Source: Methylocaldum szegediense
GTDB lineage: Bacteria; Pseudomonadota; Gammaproteobacteria; Methylococcales; Methylococcaceae
NCBI RefSeq assembly: GCF_949769195.1
Contig: NZ_OX458333.1
Location: 1 to 64,000, forward strand
Reading direction: 5' to 3'
Length of the DNA stretch: 64,000 nt
Of the stretch, positions 1 through 8,521 are shown piece by piece. Under the pieces are notes generated by a model. It was not told where the DNA came from. It ran no database searches and worked only from the letters and a program-made list of their open reading frames with translations. Position 1 is the first letter of the stretch. Every line of letters begins with the position of its first letter. Both the position numbers and the translations under genes were made by a program.

Positions 1-1
1 C

Positions 2-298
2 TCGTGGATAGAAACCGATAGAATTGTTCTGGATGTGCCGGACTTGGCCGAGAACGGGGCGATCGTGCCGATTTCAGTCGAAAGCCGACTGCCGAATACT
101 TCGCGTCTGTTGATATTCGTGGAAAAGAATCCCAAGCCCTTGGCGGCTCGGATCCATTTCCCGCCCGGAACCGACGGGTTCGTGTCCCTGCGCCTAAAAA
201 TGAACGAAACAAGCCCGATATTGGTTATCGCGGAGTCGGAAGGGCAGTTTTTCGGAACGCAAAGGATTGTGCGAGTTATGATCGGCGGCTGCGGGTGA
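2..298 (+). CDS. soxY: SoxY, sulfur carrier of the Sox thiosulfate oxidation system (3' part)
   Basis: The reading frame is open to the left edge, so only the C-terminal ~98 residues are seen. SoxY carries sulfur intermediates on a C-terminal cysteine during periplasmic thiosulfate oxidation, paired with SoxZ. The fragment contains AENGAIVPISV, typical of the SoxY core, a later RLKMNETSPILVIAE stretch, and ends in IGGCG followed by the stop, the flexible GGCG(G) swinging arm that carries the active cysteine. A GTG at 35 could be misread as a start, but the frame upstream (IETDRIVLDVPDL) matches the family. No soxZ follows; the next gene is convergent. SoxZ may lie upstream outside the window. 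Confidence 0.85.
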   Translation, partial: SWIETDRIVLDVPDLAENGAIVPISVESRLPNTSRLLIFVEKNPKPLAARIHFPPGTDGFVSLRLKMNETSPILVIAESEGQFFGTQRIVRVMIGGCG

Positions 299-310
299 GC
301 CGCCGCTGTG

Positions 311-1048
311 TCATGCCTGAACGAAATGCCTCAAGATTGAGGTCAAGTCGGCCATGGCGACCGCCAGGTTCGCTTCGATTTCCGTCATGGTGATCTCGGT
401 TGTCGTTTTGCCCGCTGCCCAATTGGCGATCACGGCGCAGCAGGCGTAATCGATGCCGAGTTCGCGCGCCAGGGCGGCTTCCGGCATACCGGTCATACCG
501 ACGAGATCGCAGCCGTCACGCTCCATACGGCTGATTTCCGCCGCAGTTTCCAGTCGTGGCCCTTGCGTGCAGCCATAGACGCCGCCGTCGATAACGTTGA
601 TACCGGCGACTTGAGCGGCCGTCAATACCTTTTCTCGCAGCCATGGGCTGTAGGGGTGGGTGAAATCGACATGGGTTACCACTTCGAGATCCGTCTCGAA
701 GAATGTGTGCGCCCGCCCGTAGGTGTAGTCGATAATTTGATGTGGAACGGCGATTTTTCCCGGGACCATTTGGGCGCCAATTCCGCCAACCGCCGCGACC
801 GCCAAGATGCTGGCAACGCCGACTTCTTTCAGCGCCCAGATGTTGGCGCGGTAGTTGATTTTGTGTGGCGGAATGATATGTGGATTGCCGTGGCGCGCCA
901 AGAACACCAGCTCTTGCTGATGGAAACGGCCGAAAATCAACTCCGAAGACGGATCTCCGTACGGAGTGGCGATTCGTTCACGTCGGACGACGGTGAGTTC
1001 GGGGAGTCTAGTGAGGCCGGTTCCCCCGATAATGGCCATTAGAGTCAT
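311..1048 (-). CDS. S-methyl-5'-thioinosine (methylthioadenosine) phosphorylase
   Basis: Purine nucleoside phosphorylase family 2. It cleaves methylthioinosine or methylthioadenosine with phosphate, recycling the by-product of polyamine synthesis. Visible signatures are the N-terminal IIGGTGL phosphate loop, FLARHGNPHIIPPHKINYRAN, GVYGCTQGPRLETAAEI and GMTGMPEAALARELGIDYA. The GMTGMPEA form recalls the Pseudomonas methylthioinosine-specific enzyme, which is why that substrate is preferred here; the two activities cannot be separated by eye. The start is the ATG at 1048 (MTLMAIIGG), 14 bases after the hpt stop, rather than a longer frame that would overlap hpt. It is the last gene of a nagZ-hpt-phosphorylase operon, a salvage theme. 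Confidence 0.88.
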   Translation of the reverse strand: MTLMAIIGGTGLTRLPELTVVRRERIATPYGDPSSELIFGRFHQQELVFLARHGNPHIIPPHKINYRANIWALKEVGVASILAVAAVGGIGAQMVPGKIAVPHQIIDYTYGRAHTFFETDLEVVTHVDFTHPYSPWLREKVLTAAQVAGINVIDGGVYGCTQGPRLETAAEISRMERDGCDLVGMTGMPEAALARELGIDYACCAVIANWAAGKTTTEITMTEIEANLAVAMADLTSILRHFVQA

Positions 1049-1062
1049 GACAGCTCTCTTTG

Positions 1063-1614
1063 TCAGTAAACGTGTTTGCAGGCGTAAATGCCCGGCCAAT
1101 TGCGAAGATAGCTTTTGTAATCCATGCCGAACCCGAACAGATACCGATCATCGGCCTCCAATCCGACAAAATCAGCGTGGCACGGCTTTTCTTTCTCCAA
1201 TTTCTTGTCGACGATGACTGCCGTGTACACAGCTTCGGCACCTTCCTCGATACAATATTTTCGAATTTCCGCAAGCGTAATACCTTCATCCAAGACATCG
1301 TCGATGATGAGCACCGTCCGACGGCGGAGGGGAATGGTCGGTTTCAAGAGCCAGCGGATTTCATTGCCGCGGGTTTCTCCCTGATAGCGCCCAGCTTTGA
1401 TGGAATCGATTTCCAGGGGGAACCGAAGCCGTAGGGCGAGCTCGGCGGTGGGAATGATGCCGCCGTTGAGGACTGAGAGCAGCAAAGGATTTTTGTTGCC
1501 GATCAGCGCCGTAATTTCGGCCGCCATCCGGTCGAGAGCCGCTTTGACCTCGTCTCTTGTAAAAAGGCAAGCGGCTTCGGCGATGACCCGTTCGATTTCT
1601 TCCAATTTATTCAT
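1063..1614 (-). CDS. hpt: Hypoxanthine-guanine phosphoribosyltransferase
   Basis: Type I phosphoribosyltransferase, converting hypoxanthine/guanine and PRPP to IMP/GMP in the cytoplasm. The PRPP-binding motif VLIIDDVLDEGITL is clear, with SVLNGGIIPTAELALRL before it and the VDKKLEKEK flexible-loop region after it. The 183-residue length is normal. The ATG at 1614 overlaps the nagZ stop as ATGA, so translation is probably coupled; a longer in-frame start inside nagZ is not needed. With the downstream methylthioinosine phosphorylase, which releases hypoxanthine from methylthioinosine, this pair makes a complete short salvage route to IMP. Confidence 0.9.
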   Translation of the reverse strand: MNKLEEIERVIAEAACLFTRDEVKAALDRMAAEITALIGNKNPLLLSVLNGGIIPTAELALRLRFPLEIDSIKAGRYQGETRGNEIRWLLKPTIPLRRRTVLIIDDVLDEGITLAEIRKYCIEEGAEAVYTAVIVDKKLEKEKPCHADFVGLEADDRYLFGFGMDYKSYLRNWPGIYACKHVY

Positions 1615-2657
1615 GCGTATCCCGGTTGTTCGTTGATGGAAGCGATCAGTTCGACGGCTCGCCCCCAATCCTCGCTAGACAACAATGCGTTACGATCCAA
1701 GGGAAAACGGCCCCGCATCCGCCGAAGACGGGATTCGCTTTCCGTATTGGCATGATTCTCCAGGGATTCGAGTACCTCCTCGGCGGCGTCCGGCATATTG
1801 CAGACGAGGACCATATCGCAGCCTGCTTCTAGCGCGAGCCGTGCGCGATCGACGTGATTCCCAGCAAAAGCTGCGCCGGCCATGGACAAGTCGTCGCTGA
1901 ATACGGCTCCGTCAAATCCGAGCCGATGGCGGAGAACGTCGCGAATCCAAAACGGCGAGAAACCGGCCGGACGTTTGTCGACATTCTCAAAAACCACGTG
2001 AGCCGGCATGACGCCTTCCAACCCGAATTCGATCAGGATTCGGAACGGCTGTAAATCGCGGGCTTCAATTTCCGCCAAAGGGCGCCGGTCGATTGGCAGA
2101 GCGAGGTGGGAGTCCTCCGCTACGCCGCCGTGGCCGGGAAAGTGCTTGCCCACCGCCGCCATGCCGGCCCGGCGCATGCCTCTTGCAAAAGCGCGGGCGA
2201 GTGTCGCGGCTTCTAACGGATCGCGAGAAAACGAACGATTGCCGATGATATCGCTGATGCCACAATCGACGTCCAAGACAGGCGCGAAGCTGAAATCGAT
2301 ATCGGCTGCTCGAAGTTCTGCGGCCATGAGCCAGCCTGCGGTTTCCGCCATGGTTTCGGCGGTTTCCAGTTGTCCGTTCGATCGTTCGCGATAACGTGAC
2401 GCAGGCGGCAATCGGGTAAATCCTTCCCGGAAGCGCTGCACGCGGCCGCCTTCATGATCCACCGCGATCAGGATGTCTGGACGCAGCGCGCGAATTTCCG
2501 CCACCAAGTTCATGAGTTGGTCTGGCGATTCGTAATTCCGGCTGAACAAAATGAGTCCACCCGTGGCCGGGTGAGTCAACTTGTCCTTCTCGTCGGGGCT
2601 CAAGGAAGGGCCCCGCAAATCGAGCATCACAGGCCCGAGTGGCTTCACTGATTTCAT
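1611..2657 (-). CDS. nagZ: Beta-N-acetylhexosaminidase NagZ (GH3)
   Basis: Cytoplasmic glycoside hydrolase family 3 enzyme that removes N-acetylglucosamine from anhydromuropeptides during peptidoglycan recycling. Diagnostic motifs are GGLILFSRNYESPDQL, VDHEGGRVQRFREGFTRLP, the catalytic-loop KHFPGHGGVAEDSH and VFSDDLSMAGA with the nucleophile aspartate. Length (about 348 residues) is normal. I chose the ATG at 2657; a GTG at 2687 would add ten residues (NPQYFRPTP) without family support. A TATAGT -10-like hexamer lies near 2697-2702 on this strand, just before the longer start, which also argues for the inner ATG. Head of the three-gene operon; its stop overlaps hpt. Confidence 0.92.
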   Translation of the reverse strand: MKSVKPLGPVMLDLRGPSLSPDEKDKLTHPATGGLILFSRNYESPDQLMNLVAEIRALRPDILIAVDHEGGRVQRFREGFTRLPPASRYRERSNGQLETAETMAETAGWLMAAELRAADIDFSFAPVLDVDCGISDIIGNRSFSRDPLEAATLARAFARGMRRAGMAAVGKHFPGHGGVAEDSHLALPIDRRPLAEIEARDLQPFRILIEFGLEGVMPAHVVFENVDKRPAGFSPFWIRDVLRHRLGFDGAVFSDDLSMAGAAFAGNHVDRARLALEAGCDMVLVCNMPDAAEEVLESLENHANTESESRLRRMRGRFPLDRNALLSSEDWGRAVELIASINEQPGYA

Positions 2658-2748
2658 GGGCGTCGGCCGGAAATACTGAGGGTTCACGATTTTAAACTAT
2701 AATCGAGCCAACGCGACGAAATGCCAACCAGGGCTATTGGAGAGCCTC

Positions 2749-3138
2749 GTGGGAAGATCGAAAATTCTGGCTTTGTTTCTGGTTTTGTTTAGTCCGCTTG
2801 GTTGCGGGACGAGCGGCGAGGAAGACAATGGAGTCGAATATTTGCCACTGCAGTCCCTGCTGGTGAATCTGGAAGGGAAGCGTCATTACCTTAGGGCGGA
2901 CATTCAACTGTTGATCGATAACAAGATACATGCGGAAAAAATCAAGGCACACATGCCCCTTATTCGGCATACCTTGATCATGCTTCTTTCTAACCGAAAT
3001 CCTGAACAGCTTGCCGCTGCCGAAGAGCGGGAGAAGCTTCGTCAAGCGGCCTTGCAAGATGTTACGAACGCCCTGCAGAAATATGGCGCGAGTGAAGGAT
3101 TAAAGGATTTGTTTTTTACCGATTTTCTTATCCAGTAA
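2749..3138 (+). CDS. FliL-family small exported protein
   Basis: A 129-residue protein with an N-terminal hydrophobic segment (KILALFLVLFSPLGCG) that could be a signal anchor or a poor lipobox with Cys near residue 19. The rest, from VEYLPLQSLLVNLEG to the FFTDFLIQ C-terminus, has the layout of the periplasmic FliL domain, including YLRADIQLLIDN and the closing VTNALQKYG...DLFFTDFLIQ. Classical FliL binds the flagellar stator, but many FliL-like proteins occur outside flagellar operons, and no flagellar gene is in the window. The GTG at 2749 has GGAGAG five bases before it; a TTG at 2737 would have no such site. Confidence 0.68.
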   Translation: MGRSKILALFLVLFSPLGCGTSGEEDNGVEYLPLQSLLVNLEGKRHYLRADIQLLIDNKIHAEKIKAHMPLIRHTLIMLLSNRNPEQLAAAEEREKLRQAALQDVTNALQKYGASEGLKDLFFTDFLIQ

Positions 3139-3150
3139 AGGAGCCGTGTC

Positions 3151-3495
3151 ATGCCTTATCTGACGATACAGACCAATCGGGCTGTTTCACCCGACCGGCG
3201 TGAGCCGCTACTGACTGCCGCTTCGCGCCTGTTGGCCAAAGAACTCGGAAAACCCGAATCCTATGTGATGGTAAGTTTGAACAGCGATGTCCCCATGCTG
3301 TTCGCGGGTACTGGAGAGCCAGCGGCCTATGCCGAACTGAAGAGCATCGGACTACCGGCCGGATCCACCAAGCCGTTATCCCGGGCAATCTGCGAGCTGC
3401 TGGAGCAGCACCTCGATATTTCCCCGGGGCGGGTGTATATCGAATTCACCGACATCAAAGGTAGCCACTGGGGCTGGAACGGAGGAACATTCTAA
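3151..3495 (+). CDS. MIF/tautomerase-superfamily protein
   Basis: A 114-residue protein of the macrophage migration inhibitory factor family. It starts MPYLTIQTN with the proline directly after Met that acts as catalytic base in the tautomerase superfamily, continues with LGKPESYVMVSLN and the IEFTDIKGSHWGWNGGTF end typical of bacterial MIF homologues. A good ribosome site (AAAGGAG) lies before the ATG, 12 bases after the preceding stop, so it probably shares the transcript with the FliL-like gene. The physiological substrate is not known; phenylpyruvate tautomerase activity is the usual laboratory assay for the family. Confidence 0.85.
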   Translation: MPYLTIQTNRAVSPDRREPLLTAASRLLAKELGKPESYVMVSLNSDVPMLFAGTGEPAAYAELKSIGLPAGSTKPLSRAICELLEQHLDISPGRVYIEFTDIKGSHWGWNGGTF

Positions 3496-3568
3496 GGAAG
3501 TGCTGATCAATTGCTTGAGCTGGTCGAAGAGCTCACCACCAGCGTAATCAATATCTTACTGTTTGTCC

Positions 3569-3635
3569 TGAGTCCTTTGACAGTGCTGGCCTGAGCGACT
3601 TCTAAGGGCTCAGGCCAGCACTGTCAAAGGACTCA
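3569..3635. repeat. 28-bp perfect inverted repeat between convergent genes
   Basis: Two 28-base arms (3569-3596 and 3608-3635) are exact reverse complements around an 11-base loop. The outer part reads TGAGTCCTTTGACAGTGCTG on the left arm. It lies between the convergent MIF and DUF1244 genes, where a bidirectional terminator would be useful, but neither side has a T-run, so an interspersed palindromic element is equally possible. Confidence 0.75.
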
Positions 3636-3681
3636 ATCAGAGTTTCCGTAAGGTTATTCGTATTGGGCGGACCCGTTCCCC

Positions 3682-3993
3682 TTAGTGTCCGGCAGCCTCG
3701 TTGCGGCGTTGAATTTCTTCCATCGCCTTGAGTTGTTCGGGCGTAGCCTCCTTTTGGTATCTAGCTTTCCACTCGGCGTAGGGCATGCCGTAAATGATTT
3801 CTTGCGCTACCGGGTAATCCAGGTCCAGACCACGTTCCTTAGCTGCGGCGCTATACCACTTGGCCAGGCAATTACGACAAAAGCCTGCCAAAATCATCAG
3901 ATCGATATTTTGTACGTCGGAACGCTCACGCAGATGCTGCAGCAGCCTTCGGAAAGCAGCCGCTTCGAGTTCGATTCGAGTTTGTTCGTCCAT
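3682..3993 (-). CDS. DUF1244 family protein
   Basis: A 103-residue cytoplasmic protein of the DUF1244 family. The recognised core is QNIDLMILAGFCRNCLAKWY, with two cysteines (CRNC), followed by YPVAQEIIYGMPYAEWKARYQ. The function of the family is unknown; the paired cysteines suggest redox or metal sensitivity, which is an inference. It stands alone, convergent with the MIF gene. Confidence 0.85.
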   Translation of the reverse strand: MDEQTRIELEAAAFRRLLQHLRERSDVQNIDLMILAGFCRNCLAKWYSAAAKERGLDLDYPVAQEIIYGMPYAEWKARYQKEATPEQLKAMEEIQRRNEAAGH

Positions 3994-4242
3994 AGCGTTC
4001 GGTATGTAGGCAAAGTTGTTTAAAGATTGGACCGAGGCGGCATGGATTGGACTCCAGCCCGGATGACGTCCGCTAATGCGGAAACATTTTCCTTTACGGA
4101 AGAAGTCCGTTTCATACCCAGGCTTTCGGTGTGTGAAGCTTCGAGGTATCGGCCCGCACGGTATTGTACGGCATAACGTTCTGTGAAATAGTATGCCTTT
4201 TCGAAAGGGATTGAGCAGCTGACACCGCTGGCGCTTTCCACC

Positions 4243-4608
4243 ATGGATATTAAAAACAACACCGCCTCTTATTCCGCATATGCATTCGCCGAGACAAAAC
4301 GGCAGCGCGAGCTAGCGATGGTTCGGGAGTCAGACGCGGTTGGCTCGGTGATAACAGCCGGAAAAGGCAAGCTCCAGATCGGGACGGATAAGCGCAATGC
4401 ACAGGCTTTGCCAGACGAACTGGAAGCCGTTCTGAGTCGCCTCAATCTAAGTACCGAAATGCGGAGGGAAATCGGGGCGCCGCACCAGACCATCCTGAGC
4501 GCAAGGACTAAGCAAGCGCTAAACGCTTATCTTGCACAAGCCGAATTGCCGCAATTCGAGGCAAGAAATGCTCTAAGCCAAATGTTGGGCGTGGACGAAT
4601 ACGCCTGA
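4243..4608 (+). CDS. Conserved hypothetical protein upstream of yciB
   Basis: A 121-residue soluble protein rich in Ala, Leu and charged residues. No catalytic motif is visible. The C-terminal part (TKQALNAYLAQAELPQFEARNALSQMLGVDEYA) is like short proteins of other Gammaproteobacteria that end in LLG(V/I)D-YA, a resemblance from memory only. It ends 28 bases before yciB on the same strand. No strong ribosome site is visible before the ATG (ttccaccATGG). Confidence 0.5.
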   Translation: MDIKNNTASYSAYAFAETKRQRELAMVRESDAVGSVITAGKGKLQIGTDKRNAQALPDELEAVLSRLNLSTEMRREIGAPHQTILSARTKQALNAYLAQAELPQFEARNALSQMLGVDEYA

Positions 4609-4636
4609 ATTTGAATCTCTTTTCGATGTCCGAACC

Positions 4637-5179
4637 ATGAAATTATTGTTCGATTTTTTTCCGATTTTTCTCTTTTTCATCGTCTACAAGGTTTCCGATA
4701 TTTACGCTGCGACATTGGCCGCCATCATAGCGACTGCCGTGCAAGTTGCCGTTACCTGGTTCAAGACGCGTAAAGTCGAACCCATGCATTTGGTCTCGCT
4801 GGCTATCATCGTTATTTTTGGCGGCGCAACCTTGTTCTTGAAGGACGAGTTATTTATCAAATGGAAGCCCACTGTACTCAATTGGCTGTTCGGTATCGCG
4901 TTTTTGGCTAGTCACCTGTTCGGCAAGCGAACCTTAATCGAGCGTATGCTGGGCGGTCAGATCGAGTTACCGGAATCCGTTTGGTGTCGATTGAATCTGA
5001 GCTGGGCCTTTTTCTTCATCTTGCTCGGGGGTATCAATCTGTTTGTCTTATACAATTTCAACACTGAGACCTGGGTCAACTTCAAACTCTTCGGCCTCTT
5101 GGGATTGACACTCTTGTTCGTCATCCTCCAGTCCATCTATCTAGCGCGTTTCTTGCCCGAGCCGAAACCGGAGGAGTAA
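4637..5179 (+). CDS. yciB: YciB/IspZ-type inner membrane protein (septation protein A)
   Basis: A 180-residue integral membrane protein with about five or six hydrophobic segments. The start [26 protein letters not shown] and the later [14 protein letters not shown] and [17 protein letters not shown] are clear YciB marks. In enterobacteria YciB takes part in envelope maintenance and cell division. It heads the yciB-yciI-bolA-PPIase operon, a common order in Proteobacteria, and its stop overlaps the next start as TAATG. Confidence 0.92.
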   Translation: MKLLFDFFPIFLFFIVYKVSDIYAATLAAIIATAVQVAVTWFKTRKVEPMHLVSLAIIVIFGGATLFLKDELFIKWKPTVLNWLFGIAFLASHLFGKRTLIERMLGGQIELPESVWCRLNLSWAFFFILLGGINLFVLYNFNTETWVNFKLFGLLGLTLLFVILQSIYLARFLPEPKPEE

Positions 5180-5478
5180 TGCTCTACGCTATTATTTGTG
5201 AGGACGCAGCAGGAAGCCTTCCGTTACGCCTGGAGACACGGCCTGCTCATCTCGAACGTTTGCGGGCGCTTCAGGCTGAGGGACGTTTGATTTTGGCCGG
5301 TCCGCACCCGGCCGTCGACTGCGAAGATCCGGGTGACGCCGGCTTTACCGGCAGTTTGATTGTCGCCGAGTTCCCCGATCTGGCAGCTGCACAGGCCTGG
5401 GCGGAGGAGGACCCTTATCGTCGGGCTGGTGTATATGAGCGTGTCACGATCAAACCTTTCAAGAAGGTGTTTCCGTAA
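5179..5478 (+). CDS. yciI: YciI family protein
   Basis: A 99-residue protein of the YciI/YCII family (dimeric alpha/beta barrel). It opens [18 protein letters not shown] and has [22 protein letters not shown] with the conserved His and the later [17 protein letters not shown]. Family members lack an agreed function, though the fold occurs in enzymes such as muconolactone isomerase-like proteins. It is translationally coupled to yciB upstream and to the BolA gene downstream, both through TAATG overlaps. Confidence 0.88.
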   Translation: MLYAIICEDAAGSLPLRLETRPAHLERLRALQAEGRLILAGPHPAVDCEDPGDAGFTGSLIVAEFPDLAAAQAWAEEDPYRRAGVYERVTIKPFKKVFP

Positions 5479-5765
5479 TGACGAGCCGAGTCGAAAGAAT
5501 CAGAACCCGGCTGGAAGAGGCACTCTCGCCGGTACATTTGGAAATTACCGATGACAGCATGGCGCACGCTGGTCATGCGGGCGCGATGGAAGGTGGCGGG
5601 CATTTTTCCGCGATTATCGTGTCTGACGTTTTTGAAGGAAAAAGTCCGGTTCAACGACACCAATTGGTTTATCGTGCGCTGGGCGACATGATGCAGAAAG
5701 AAATACATGCATTCAGTATAAAGGCTTTTACTCCCCTTGAATTTCAACGAAAAGGAAACCCATAG
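5478..5765 (+). CDS. BolA family protein
   Basis: A 95-residue BolA-like protein. The class II KH-like fold is indicated by RIRTRLEEALSPVHLEITDDSM, the HAGHAG segment with potential [2Fe-2S] ligand histidines, FSAIIVSDVFEGKSPVQRHQLVY and the closing EIHAFSIKAFTPLEF. BolA proteins work with CGFS glutaredoxins in Fe-S cluster handling. This copy is in the yciB operon; a second BolA lies in the nif region at 19000, so the genome has at least two. Confidence 0.88.
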   Translation: MTSRVERIRTRLEEALSPVHLEITDDSMAHAGHAGAMEGGGHFSAIIVSDVFEGKSPVQRHQLVYRALGDMMQKEIHAFSIKAFTPLEFQRKGNP

Positions 5766-6755
5766 ATGAAGAATTACATACTTGTCGCCGCCATTGCCAG
5801 CGCATTGGCTATTGCGGGATGCAACAACGTTGGCACTGAGGGGCAGAAGGGTGCGACAAGCACGGCCACGGTACCGACCGCTGAGAACGCGGTTGCCGTG
5901 GTTAATGGCAGACCGATCAGCAGGACCGCAGTCGAGATTTTATCGGCCGAAGTGGCGCAGCGTCGCGGAGACAGTGGCATTTCCGACGAACAAATCGTTG
6001 AAGAGTTGATCAAACGGGAACTCCTGAGCCAAGAAGCTGAGGCTCAGCAACTGACCAAGGATCCGAAGTACGCCGCCCGCCTGGAAAATGCGAATCGCAT
6101 GATGTTGTCGCAAATCGCGGCAGAACATTTCATCAATACCGCCGCAATTTCCGATGAAGACTTAAAGAAAGAATATGACCAGCGCGTCGGTTCGTTGAAA
6201 ATGACCGAGTACAAAGCCCGGCATATTCTTGTGGATAGCGAGCAAGCGGCGAAGGATGTAATCAAGAAACTTCAAAAAGGAGAGAAGTTCGCCGATCTTG
6301 CGAAAAAAGTTTCTAAAGACCCCGGGTCCAAAGGAAGCGGTGGAGACTTAGGTTGGTTTAACCCACAGCAGATGGTACCGCCTTTCGCGAACGCGGTTGT
6401 CTCGTTAAAGAATGGCGAATTGACTCAAACACCAGTTCAGACTCAGTTCGGCTGGCACGTAATTCTGCGCGAAGATTCGCGTGAGCAACCGCCGCCAGCT
6501 TTTGATGCGGTCAAGGATCAACTTCGATCCATGATGCAGACCCAGCGGCTGCAGCAGCATATCGGCGAGCTGAAAGCGAAAGCGAAAATAGAACAGTTCG
6601 AGAAGCCGGCTGAAAGTCCTAAAACCGATTCGCCAAAGCAGCCGGGCGCGGAACCGGAAAAGCCTTCGGAGAGCCCAGCGGCCAAGCCGTCGGATCAGGA
6701 GCAGGAAGGCGGTCCCGCGGACCAGGCCCCTGAATCGCAGGAACCAGTCGAATAA
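5766..6755 (+). CDS. Parvulin-type peptidyl-prolyl isomerase lipoprotein
   Basis: A 329-residue exported foldase. The signal peptide MKNYILVAAIASALAIAGCNN has a lipobox (IAGC, Cys19), so it should be lipid-anchored in the periplasm. Residues ~40-130 form a SurA_N-like helical part (VNGRPISRTAVEILSAEVAQ). A rotamase domain follows at ~145-240, with YKARHILVDSEQAAKDVI, GGDLGWFNPQQMVPPFANAV and QTQFGWHVIL. The C-terminal ~60 residues are Pro/Glu/Ser-rich and disordered. Similar to PrsA/EpsD-type lipoproteins. It closes the yciB operon; a hairpin 15 bases past the stop probably ends the transcript. Confidence 0.88.
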   Translation: MKNYILVAAIASALAIAGCNNVGTEGQKGATSTATVPTAENAVAVVNGRPISRTAVEILSAEVAQRRGDSGISDEQIVEELIKRELLSQEAEAQQLTKDPKYAARLENANRMMLSQIAAEHFINTAAISDEDLKKEYDQRVGSLKMTEYKARHILVDSEQAAKDVIKKLQKGEKFADLAKKVSKDPGSKGSGGDLGWFNPQQMVPPFANAVVSLKNGELTQTPVQTQFGWHVILREDSREQPPPAFDAVKDQLRSMMQTQRLQQHIGELKAKAKIEQFEKPAESPKTDSPKQPGAEPEKPSESPAAKPSDQEQEGGPADQAPESQEPVE

Positions 6756-6770
6756 TTACTTGAATTCTCG

Positions 6771-6801
6771 GTAGAGCCGGACGTTTTTTCGCCGGCTCTA
6801 C
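6771..6801. terminator. Hairpin between convergent PPIase and diguanylate cyclase genes
   Basis: Arms GTAGAGCCGG (6771-6780) and CCGGCTCTAC (6792-6801) are perfect complements around an 11-base loop that itself contains T6. It sits 16 bases after the PPIase stop. The T-run is in the loop rather than after the stem, so it is not a textbook terminator. Confidence 0.5.
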
Positions 6802-6895
6802 GAGTCTTTGCCGGCAGCTCCTAAAATCCTTCGACTTCGCACGAGTCTTCTCAGCCGGACTGTCCTGTACACGCCAAAGGTACGGGAACGGTGTT

Positions 6896-8071
6896 CTAAA
6901 AGCCGGCGACGTACTGCCGCGGCGCATCTTGTAAGCTCGCTTCGATAAAACCGTAGCTGACAACGCAATTTCGGCCGTTATTCTTTGCTTGATACAAAGC
7001 CTTATCGGCCGTCTCGATTAGCCTGGCCGCGGTAGCATCGATACTACTGACTTGTGTTGGGTCCAAAGTGGCTACGCCGATGGACACGCTTATCCTCAAT
7101 ACCTCACCCTCCCTGTCGATGAAATTGCAATCAGCGATGCGCCGACGGATGCGTTCTGCGACTTCAGCGGCAGCCTGATTGTTGGTTCCCGTCGAAAGGA
7201 GAGCTATGAATTCCTCGCCGCCATATCGGGCCAACACGTCGCTGTTGCGCAGCATGGATCGGATTGTCTGTGCGACACCGACCAGCACTTGGTCGCCGCA
7301 TTGATGCCCGTAACAGTCGTTGACAGTCTTAAAATGATCGATATCCAAGAATAAACAGGATAGACATTCGCCACGGCGCAGTGCGTGGTCAACTTCCTCA
7401 CTGATGCGTTGTTCGAAATAGCGCCGATTGTTGACGCCGGTTAGCGTGTCGATGAGACTGGTTCGCCGCAGCAGCTCAAAGTTCAAGGTATTTTCCAGAC
7501 ATACACTGAGCACGCATGCTAGATGATCCAGAAAATCCGTAGCCATTTGCTCGCAAAACCGGGCCGTGTCAGCACTCGCAAGATTTAGGCTGCCCATGAG
7601 CTTGCCTCGGCGATAGAGCGGCAGGAGCGCGACGCTGGACAGGGTACCATCAGGCAAGTGTGGGAAAAACGCGGCGCAAATATCTGGCTTATAGCGTCCT
7701 AGATAAGGCCTCAGAGTCTTGCGAAATGTTCGGTCCAGAAGTTTGCCGTTGGGCAACAATATGAGATTTGGTAATTTGTCGACGTTTAGGCCATCCTCTT
7801 CAAGGAAGCGTTTCAGCTCGCCTTTTTCATCAACCAGGGCGAAGCTGACGGCATCGAGCTCGAAGAGAATGCGCGTGTCTTCCAACGCCTGATCGACCAG
7901 TTCACGCAAAGAATTCAGTGTGAGCAGAGCCATTTCCAGTGTTTGGAAGCGATGTAGTTTGATCTGGTTCTGCCGAATGCGATCGACGAGATTATCCAGA
8001 TGGCTCTGTAGGACGCATAATTTCGTGTAAAGCTCGTCCAAGCTCGAGGTCCTTCCGCGGGTTGGGCTCAA
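6896..8071 (-). CDS. Diguanylate cyclase with N-terminal DUF484/GAF-like sensor
   Basis: A 391-residue cytoplasmic protein. Residues 1-55 form a helical start (LDELYTKLCVLQSHLDNLVDRI); ~60-200 look like a DUF484/GAF-type sensor (LFELDAVSFALVDEKGELKRF, PLYRRGKLMGSLNLAS). The GGDEF domain covers ~215-375: DTLTGVNNRRYFE, FLDIDHFKTVNDCYGHQCGD and the active-site RYGGEEF. GGEEF is catalytically competent, so it should make c-di-GMP from two GTP. No clear RxxD inhibitory site stands before it. The annotated first codon is a TTG with no strong ribosome site; an inner TTG (SSLDEL) is also possible. It stands alone. Confidence 0.9.
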   Translation of the reverse strand: MSPTRGRTSSLDELYTKLCVLQSHLDNLVDRIRQNQIKLHRFQTLEMALLTLNSLRELVDQALEDTRILFELDAVSFALVDEKGELKRFLEEDGLNVDKLPNLILLPNGKLLDRTFRKTLRPYLGRYKPDICAAFFPHLPDGTLSSVALLPLYRRGKLMGSLNLASADTARFCEQMATDFLDHLACVLSVCLENTLNFELLRRTSLIDTLTGVNNRRYFEQRISEEVDHALRRGECLSCLFLDIDHFKTVNDCYGHQCGDQVLVGVAQTIRSMLRNSDVLARYGGEEFIALLSTGTNNQAAAEVAERIRRRIADCNFIDREGEVLRISVSIGVATLDPTQVSSIDATAARLIETADKALYQAKNNGRNCVVSYGFIEASLQDAPRQYVAGF

Positions 8072-8467
8072 AACGTCAACCCCAAAAGCCTAGCATAAGT
8101 TCTTATAAGCGCTCTCTCGAGCCTGCGTGATTTTGTGCGGCAACTTTATCGGAAATATGGGGGAATCGCCCCGGCGCTTGTCGATCAATAGACACTTCTA
8201 GAAAACTCCATTCCGAGTGCTTCTTGTGGTTATCCCGTCCGTGTTACACAGCCCTTCTCAGGCTACCATGCGGGGATTCCTAAGAGCTTACTTTCGAGCG
8301 GTTGTCCTCTCAACTGAGCCCCGAACGCCATCGTGGGTTTGGGAATGGCTCAGCCGCTCATCTCGCTGCTACAGACAAGAGAGGATCTCAGGCACCTACC
8401 AGCAGTTCGAAGTGTTTCTAGATACCCACAGAACGTACGCTATGAGCCCGGGCAGTTGCAGCCAAGC
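8072..8467. other. Intergenic region without recognisable gene
   Basis: About 400 bases between the diguanylate cyclase start and the tRNA promoter. Frames of 84 and 139 codons exist on the plus strand but have no family-like sequence. I see no repeat or strong promoter for the cyclase beyond AT-rich stretches near 8090-8110. Confidence 0.4.
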
Positions 8468-8497
8468 TTGAAAGGGAGGGGATCAAAGGAGTATTGT
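8468..8497 (+). promoter_or_regulatory. Possible sigma-70 promoter of tRNA-Ala
   Basis: TTGAAA (8468-8473) and TATTGT (8492-8497) are separated by 18 bases and lie 25 bases before the mature tRNA. The -10 is not perfect and TATACG one turn later is an alternative. Confidence 0.35.
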
Positions 8498-8521
8498 ATA
8501 CGACGATTAAGACGTGTCTTC

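Noticed and set aside
563-1042. 159-codon plus-strand frame opposite the phosphorylase gene
   Set aside because: Antisense shadow of a clear enzyme gene; Arg/Gly/Asp-rich composition without motifs.
4020-4262. 80-codon minus-strand frame before the hypothetical gene at 4243
   Set aside because: It has no family-like sequence, overlaps the start of a better plus-strand gene and has no ribosome site.
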